The position numbers and the translations under genes were made by a program. This document shows, piece after piece, positions 58,047-64,000 of a DNA stretch of 64,000 bases. Source of the stretch: Oryzias latipes (Eukaryota > Chordata > Actinopteri > Beloniformes > Adrianichthyidae); NCBI RefSeq assembly GCF_002234675.1, contig NC_019870.2, forward strand, positions 1,446,485-1,510,484. The letters are read 5' to 3'. The notes beneath the pieces were generated by a model that searched no databases, was not told where the DNA came from, and was given only the letters and a program-made list of their open reading frames with translations. Each line of letters opens with the position of its first letter. Within the stretch, counting starts at the first letter, position 1.

Positions 58047-59344
58047 GTAAGAAGCTGATTTTGATCTCCTCTACCTGGACCAGAGGATTCCTTTGTTTGG
58101 TCTGTGCAAGAAGGCTGGAACCTGACAGACCTTCCAGGAGCTCATCTGTCTGTTTCACATGTTTTTGCAGCTGAAACTGTATTAAAAGACTGAGAAAGCC
58201 TAGAAATAGAAGGCGCAGAATGTCATTCACATGTTCAGGAAGCTGTGAAATGCCCGGTATGCAGCCGGGTCTTTCAGATCTCTGCATGTGCAAACAGACT
58301 GAGCTCTGCGGCTTTTTGCTCTGCTTTTCACACATTTTCCGCTGAAGTCCAACCTGTCGGAGTTTCACAACGTTTCTAGAAGTGTCGCTGCTCTGATGCC
58401 AAAGCCGATTTCCGCCGATGTTCTGGGCGGAACCGTCCTTTCAGGTTCTGCAGAATTTGGGCGTCTGCTTGCAAACAGAGGAGGTGGCTCTGAAAGTTTC
58501 AGCATTAGAATACATGCAAAAGCTGCAACAGAGCGGTTCCTGTGTTCCTCGTGACCCCCCAGGACCATAAAGGCCCCTGCATTTGCACTTCCCGCTCTCT
58601 CTGAGCCTCATTTGCATACCGAGGGATCCTTATCTGATGCACGTCAATCAGGCCGCAATCTGCTTTTGTGCAAACTGACCCTCAGCTGTCGACGCCCCAA
58701 CCCTCCTGAAGGGTTCCTCTTGTGTAAACGGACCTGCTGTCTGCCGAGGGGGGGTTGAGCAACATGTGGCTGAGCAACCGGCCCCAAAGAAGCTGCTTTT
58801 CCGTCCAAACCAGAATGCAGCTCCTTCTACTCACTTCATGTTAATGAGCGGCACAACTGCTGGCGATTCTTGTGTGTGATTCCTGACATTGCCACAGTGC
58901 GCCGTCACTTTTTGTGTTTGTTTTCACCTTTTCTGATTTTGCCCTCCTCTCATCTGCTGAATTCCAGGCAGCTCGTACGCTGTAGTTAGAGGAAATGTTT
59001 TCCTTTGTGGTTCCCACGCTTCAAAGCCGTCCAATGACAGGGAGGGAGGTGAGGTCACATGACACGTTGATCTTTATGAAGCTCCTTCGTCATCGCTCTC
59101 CAAAAACACGGATGGCGTCACCAATCCCTGACCTTTACGAACAATGACACAAAGCTGGGAATGGCTGGATTCACACCCAGGAAGCATTTTTTTAAGCCAG
59201 GCATTTGACAGCCAATAGGCCACGCCCCCATCTGGGTGTTAATAATAAGTAAAAATGGCGTTTCGTGAAAATTCTTCCCTGGAACAGATGTGATAGATTT
59301 CAGAACTGTTATCTTTGCTGTGAGGAAAGCAGGACTAACTAACT

Positions 59345-59835
59345 CCCAGTGGCGGGTTGGTGAACTGCATCCAGCTATAGTTAAGTTTGTTTCTACATGA
59401 GCTTCAATCCAGAAGTTAAAGTTCTTCATGAGTTGTTTGTTTGTTTTTTTAACGGTTCAGGGGTTTCTAAGGTAGTTTGTCTGACAAACGTGGAAATGTT
59501 TTTGCTAAGGTTTGGTTAAATTAACTAAAATTCGATTTGAAAAAGTCCTCAAAATAGAGACAAGCAGGAGACTCCATCAAGTTCTTCATGACTAAAAGTA
59601 AGTAAATAAAAAAATACTGTAAGGTCTTTTAGTTTTTCCTTAGTTGGTCGGGAAAACCTTTTTTGTCTGATGCCTAAATCAAAGTTTGTTTACGTTTTTT
59701 TCTGTTTTGAAGTTGGTCTGTTTGAAATATTGAGGGAGGATGACAAACCCCTAGTGGCGGGTTGGTGAACTGCATCCAGCTGCACTTTGTTTCTACATGA
59801 GCTTCAATCCAGAAGTTAAAGTTCTTTCTGAGTCG
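59345..59835 (+). repeat. Local direct repeat pair, ~85 bp
   Basis: CAGTGGCGGGTTGGTGAACT to GAAGTTAAAGTTCTT occurs at ~59347-59428 and again at ~59752-59832, about 405 bp apart, with an intervening phrase (GGAGACAAGCA) that also recurs. The sequence is a tandemly duplicated non-coding segment upstream of tor4a. Confidence 0.75.
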
Positions 59836-60559
59836 TCAGTAATTCAAATAACACCGTTTTGGGGTTTTTAAAAAAGCTTGTTGGACAAAGATGGAGAGTT
59901 TTTTGTTAAACGGATTAGAGAAGTCCTCAAACTGAAGGAACTTTTTCTCGTAGCCAAAATGGAGACAAGCATGAAACTCCACCAAAAATCGTAGAAAACA
60001 AAATGTAAAATTAATTTTAAGAGCATTTCAACCTCTGTCTGACCTTTAAATCAGAGTCAGAGCCTTATTTTAAGTTGTTGTTCTGCTTGAAACTCTTTTG
60101 CTCCCATAGAGGTCAAAAGGTGAACGAGTCTGTGGTCCAGCTCACCGTGGATGAATGAGTTTAGTTTGTAGAAGTCCTGATGGTTTTTCTGTCTGTGGTT
60201 CTCCCTGAAGTGTCTTCTTTCCTCCGTCGGTGTTGATTTCAAGACCGGATTGTAGACAACAGCAGGTTTCTGCCCCCACCAGAGCTGCGTCGTTCTGGGA
60301 TGTCGTAATCCTGACTTCCCTTCAGCTCCTTCATGTGTAAAAACCACCAACCCTCTCATCACTGCAGATCTAAAGCTGCTTTTACAGCTCTGAGACCCAC
60401 AAACACGTCTTTAGGTCGCCTTTTTACATCTGCTGTGTTTGGTTGAAAACGAGGGATTTCATCAAATCTTTCTTAGAGAAAAAAATGAGCTTTTATTCTG
60501 CATTTCAGGGAGAAATGTGATCATTCTCTCACAGAACTCCTCCTCCTCTTCCTCTGCAG

Positions 60560-63281
60560 ATGAGCGAGCGCAGCGGCAGCACCTGCAGCTCCCAGACGGA
60601 TGGAGACTTGGAGGGGGAGCTGGACGAGGAGGTGGAGAGTGAAGAGGGGCGGGGCCAGGAGCAGAGCTCGGCGCCAAGCTTCTCGGCGGCGACCTTCTCG
60701 GCGTCTCTGCGCGCCGTCATGCGCATAAAGCAGAAGTACCAGATCCTGAAGAAGCGCCGCCAGGAGCTGTGTCTGGCCCCGCCGGCCGCGCCGCTGTTCG
60801 GGGCGCCAGAGCGCGGCAGCCCCAAAATCTTCACCTTCGATGGCACCACGCCAAACGCCCACGCCGCCTTCCCCCCACACTCCAATCCTCAGAGGAAGAA
60901 GAAGAAGAGGAGGAGGAGGGTTCTATTCCCCAACGGAGGGACGCGCAGAACCGTGCCGAAGGGGGAGCGCAGCCGCGCCACCTACTGCCTGTACCTGCTC
61001 TTCGGCATCGTCTTCCTGCAGGTGGGTCCACGTGGAGAGCCGCTCCTCCACAGCAGCCGGTCTCTCCTCCTCTGGGTTTAGGGTGAGGAAGCTGCTGGCA
61101 CAGATCTCCCCCTTGGAGACCTCTAGGGGGGAGAGGGATGCCCTTCTGCCCAGCGTGGGGGGCAGAGTCAGAGGGTTGATGATCCACAAATGAGATCCAA
61201 AAGCCTTGAAGTTCATGTAGAACAGGATCTTCTGCTGTACCGCGATGGACGCTGAGGTGATGTGGGGGCGTGTCCACCGCGGCGTCCTCCCCTTTGCTGC
61301 TGCTCAGGAGGGTCTGCAGGAACCTGTTCTGCTGCTTCAGCCGCCGGCAGGGGTTCTAATGGCGTGCAGGTCCCTGAAGGCATCACAGCTTCAGTGAAGC
61401 AGCAGAGGAGCGTCGGTCTGGTTCAGAACTGCAGGAGTTTTCGTCCCGAGCACCACAGAAAACATGTCCTCACCTGAAACTACAACTCCCAGAGACCCAC
61501 CTGTTCATGCTTCTGTTAAGGCCCTTCATTGGGGGTTTTCTGTAGGCCGTAACCAACGTCGTACAGCAGCAGAAACGCTCCCTAAAGGTTGTTTTTTAGT
61601 CCATTTTTGATTTATCGGTGCAGCTTTGACCCCGTCTCCGGGGGGAGGGATGACATGTCAATGTGAGGATTTTTATGACGTCATCCTAGAGCCGGCCTCT
61701 GCAGCGTGTCTGCTTCTCCCACGAAAACAGACAACAAACTTTTGCAAAGATGGACGTTCATATTGTTCAGATAGAAGGAAAGCGTTTAGCCGATCACCGC
61801 TAGCTCCACAGAGAAAGTGGGCGTGTTTGTTAGCCTGGGGGCGGAGCTGGGAGTAAAGACTCTTCCTGGAAGGGGCTGTCATTAGTTTTTTGTGGATTGG
61901 GAGGGCCTGGTGCTCAGAAAGCAGGTTTTTAGAGGAATACTCCAAGATGAATTAATCAAAATACCGTTTTGTGGTTGTTTTTGTGAGGAACAAACATTAT
62001 AATAAACTTAAAAATAAAAAAAACAGTGTAATTTTGCATGATATGGGCCTTTTTAATGTCGGTCATTAACAACTTTTCAAATCAATTGTCATCATTCAAT
62101 GAGAAGGTTGGCCCGGCTGCAGCTGCGCAGACGGCTGCAGCTCAGTGACCCTGTGGTTCTCAGTTTCAACAGTGATCGGATTGGGGGGGGGGGTCAGGCT
62201 GTCTCCATGGTTACAGAATGAAGCATGAAGGGATCGGTCCTTCCTAATAAGGACAGAACTTGTTTTTCGTGGTAACGAGATAGACGGGAAAAATCCAGGA
62301 TGCTTTGCCGTTTACGGCTGAACTTTGGGAAATGCAGAAGATGAATGAAACCCGGAGAACCCAAGAACCCAAAAACCAGGTTTTTCTGTAGAAGAGAACA
62401 GCGGAACGGATCAAAGCTGACAGGTCTGAAACTGTTCTTCTCCTCAGGTCTACAACGCCATCGAGAACCTGGACGACCACGTCCTCCGGTACGACCTGGA
62501 GGGGCTGGAGAAGACTCTGCGGAGGGAGGTGTACGGACAGCAGGGGGCAGTGGGGGGCTTGCTGTCCCACCTGCAGGACTACCTGTCCACCTACGTCCAC
62601 AACAAGCCGCTGGTGGTCTCGGTGAACGGACCCACCGGCGTGGGCAAGAGCCACCTGGGCCGCCTGCTGGCGGGGCACTTCCGCTCGGTGATCGGGGACG
62701 CGCTGGTGCTGCAGTACTACGTCCTCCACCACTGCCCCCAGGAGGCCGACGCCCCCCACTGCGCCCGCAACCTGTCCACTCGCATCTCGGACATGGTGGA
62801 CCGCGCGGAGGAGGAGGAGAAGATCCCGCTCTTCATCTTCGACGAGGCCGAGCACATGCACGGGGAGATCCTGGACGCCCTGTGGACGCTGGTGACGTCC
62901 CGCCAGGCCAACGAGTACATGAACGCCATCTACCTGTTCCTGAGCAACCTGGGCCAGGCGCACGTCACCAAGCACGTGCTGCACAACTCCTCCAGCCTCT
63001 CCGGGGCCGACCTCGCCGAGGAGCTCACCCCCGTTTTACGCAACACTCTGGCCAAGCTCCACCCCCTGTGGGCGGAGGCTGACCTCGTACCTCTGGGCCT
63101 TCTGGAGAAAAGTCACGTGATGGCGTGCTTCCTGGAAGAGGTCACCCGCGAGGGGTTTTACCCGGACCGCGCCAACATCGAGCGGCTTGCTGGGGAGATC
63201 GAGTACTTCCCCGCCGTCGGGGGGCACGAGTTTTCCAAGACGGGCTGCAAGCAGGTGGTGGCAAAGGTCAACCTGCTGTGA
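60560..63281 (+). CDS. tor4a: Torsin-4A-like AAA+ ATPase
   Basis: Torsins are AAA+ ATPases of the ER/nuclear-envelope lumen; TOR4A is the membrane-anchored, least studied member. Two coding exons, 60560-61021 and 62448-63281, join in phase to give 431 aa. The N-terminal ~135 residues are Ser/Glu-rich and then strongly basic (RKKKKRRRR). One membrane segment, YCLYLLFGIVFLQVY, sits at ~142-156, and a type II topology puts the ATPase in the lumen. Then come Walker A GPTGVGKS (215-222), Walker B LFIFDEAE (Asp286, Glu287), LSNLG at the sensor-1 region, and the torsin sensor-2 motif Gly-Cys-Lys (Cys421) near the end. The ATG follows directly on an acceptor AG, so a 5' UTR exon lies upstream. All ATPase motifs look intact. 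Teleosts may carry two tor4a copies; which one this is cannot be told. Confidence 0.93.
61660..62060 (+). repeat. Dispersed repeat, copy 2 (partner at 18930)
   Basis: Same ordered blocks as 18930-19290 (GACGTCATCCTA, TTTAGCCGATCAC, CACAGAGAAAGTGGGCGTG, CCTGGTGCTCAGA, GGGCCTTTTT), with an extra ~20-bp insert (CGCTAGCTC and nearby). It lies in the single tor4a coding intron. Confidence 0.7.
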
Positions 63282-63439
63282 GGAGCGGGAAACGGGCCGC
63301 CGCTGTCTCTGTGAAGGAGGGGGAAGTGGGGGGGCAGTGGAGCCAAGAACCGATTCCAGAACTGAAAACCACAAGAGCGCGCGTTCAATTCCGTGTGACC
63401 ACACCCACCATCCACCCAACGCCCCAGTCTGTCGGGAAG

Positions 63440-63560
63440 AATAAAACCCCAGGGTTCAAATCCCAGCGCACTGTGTCCTTGGGCAAGGCAGTTCCCCACA
63501 TGCTCCAGTACCAAGCACAGGGCAACCTGGATCGGACTCGAACCCAAAGCCAGGTTCAGG
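63440..63560 (+). repeat. tRNA-like SINE/MITE fragment in the tor4a 3' UTR
   Basis: AGGGTTCAAATCCCAGCGCA followed by CTGTGTCCTTGGGCAAGGCA matches the B-box and 'TGTCCTTGGGCAAG' signature of a common fish repeat, as at 4640-4775. It lies about 160 bp after the tor4a stop. Confidence 0.6.
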
Positions 63561-63914
63561 ACCCTGGGTTTGGTGAGGTCAGCCGATCTGCGGACTCTGC
63601 CGTAGACCTGGGAGCTGCAGATGTTATCTGTCCTCACGGTGGTTCTCGGTTTGAAAGCGATGCTTTGATGTTGTGACTTGGCGTGTTCGTCTCTGGAACA
63701 TTTCAGAAAACACCGGAACCTGGTTAGCGTTCAGCTGCAGTCAGTGACGGGCTTTTGGGGGTCTGCAGGACTGAATCTGGCAGCTAGACTGGACTGAAGG
63801 ACGGTCTAGAGGACGTCCCCGTCCTCAGCGAGGTTTCAGACATTTCTCTCTGCAGGAACATCCGTTTATTTATTACTGAAGTACGTTTATGGAGTCGTGA
63901 ACAAGTTTCTGAAC

Positions 63915-63920
63915 ATTAAA
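63915..63920 (+). terminator. Possible tor4a poly(A) signal
   Basis: ATTAAA, 634 bp after the stop codon. An AATAAA at 63440 (GAATAAAACC) is a nearer alternative. Both assignments are positional. Confidence 0.35.
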
Positions 63921-64000
63921 AAAATCTCTGAAACACTTGGAGCTCAGACTCTGGTTCTTCTGCGGCGTTTGGACGTCTGTCTCCTTTCATTGTCTCGTGG

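Noticed and set aside
57994..58368. 124-codon minus-strand frame near the possible tor4a first exon
   Set aside because: No recognisable domain, overlaps a plausible plus-strand UTR exon, and has no supporting splice signals.

Overview
The window is vertebrate nuclear DNA, almost certainly from a ray-finned (teleost) fish. It has short exons with GT-AG introns, CpG-rich first exons, and a teleost repeat mix: an L2 LINE, a Rex3/RTE tail, two Tc1-like elements, PIF/Harbinger relics, a hAT element, tRNA-like SINE pieces and many minisatellites. The repeat wording reminds me of medaka-like acanthomorphs, but the species is an inference. Exons were joined by hand by checking reading phase across every junction.

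Layout. (1) 703-8187, plus strand: the 3' part of a class I phosphatidylinositol transfer protein gene (pitpnb-like), entering from the left edge. It has two usable alternative last coding exons (6183-6230 and 8137-8187) and a broken duplicate of the first (7224). A GC-AG intron and an 8-nt microexon are also present. Its long 3' UTR may end near 9911. (2) 10644-16559: a fold-back Harbinger-like element with inverted arms of about 680 bp, holding a nearly full L2 LINE and a second Harbinger 5' fragment. (3) 17007-30992, plus strand: complete naa25 (NatB auxiliary subunit), 24 exons, 971 aa. Its large intron carries a Tc1-like element whose transposase C-terminus has expanded into a 33-copy, 44-bp minisatellite. 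(4) 31000-35450: repeat-rich spacer with a CTGCAG-rich minisatellite, a Harbinger transposase relic and a pair of direct repeats. (5) 35491-36936, minus strand: an uninterrupted 481-aa coiled-coil ORF that I do not recognise, with a perfect three-unit heat-shock-element motif and a cluster of TGATGTCA palindromes upstream. (6) 38000-53516, plus strand: complete brap (BRCA1-associated protein, RING E3), 13 exons, 592 aa. (7) 53720-60500: spacer with microsatellites, a possible minus-strand terminal exon containing an in-frame TGA, and local duplications. (8) 60560-63281, plus strand: a tor4a-like torsin AAA+ ATPase, two coding exons, 431 aa.

The four recognised genes are housekeeping or cell-biology genes (lipid transfer, N-terminal acetylation, ubiquitin/Ras signalling, membrane-bound torsin ATPase) and do not form a functional cluster. 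In human, BRAP and NAA25 are neighbours on 12q24, so the naa25-brap pairing is likely ancestral synteny; PITPNB and TOR4A lie elsewhere in human. The most unusual items are the alternative pitpnb last exons, the minisatellite born from a transposase gene, the nested fold-back element, and the unrecognised coiled-coil gene with its stress-element-like upstream region.
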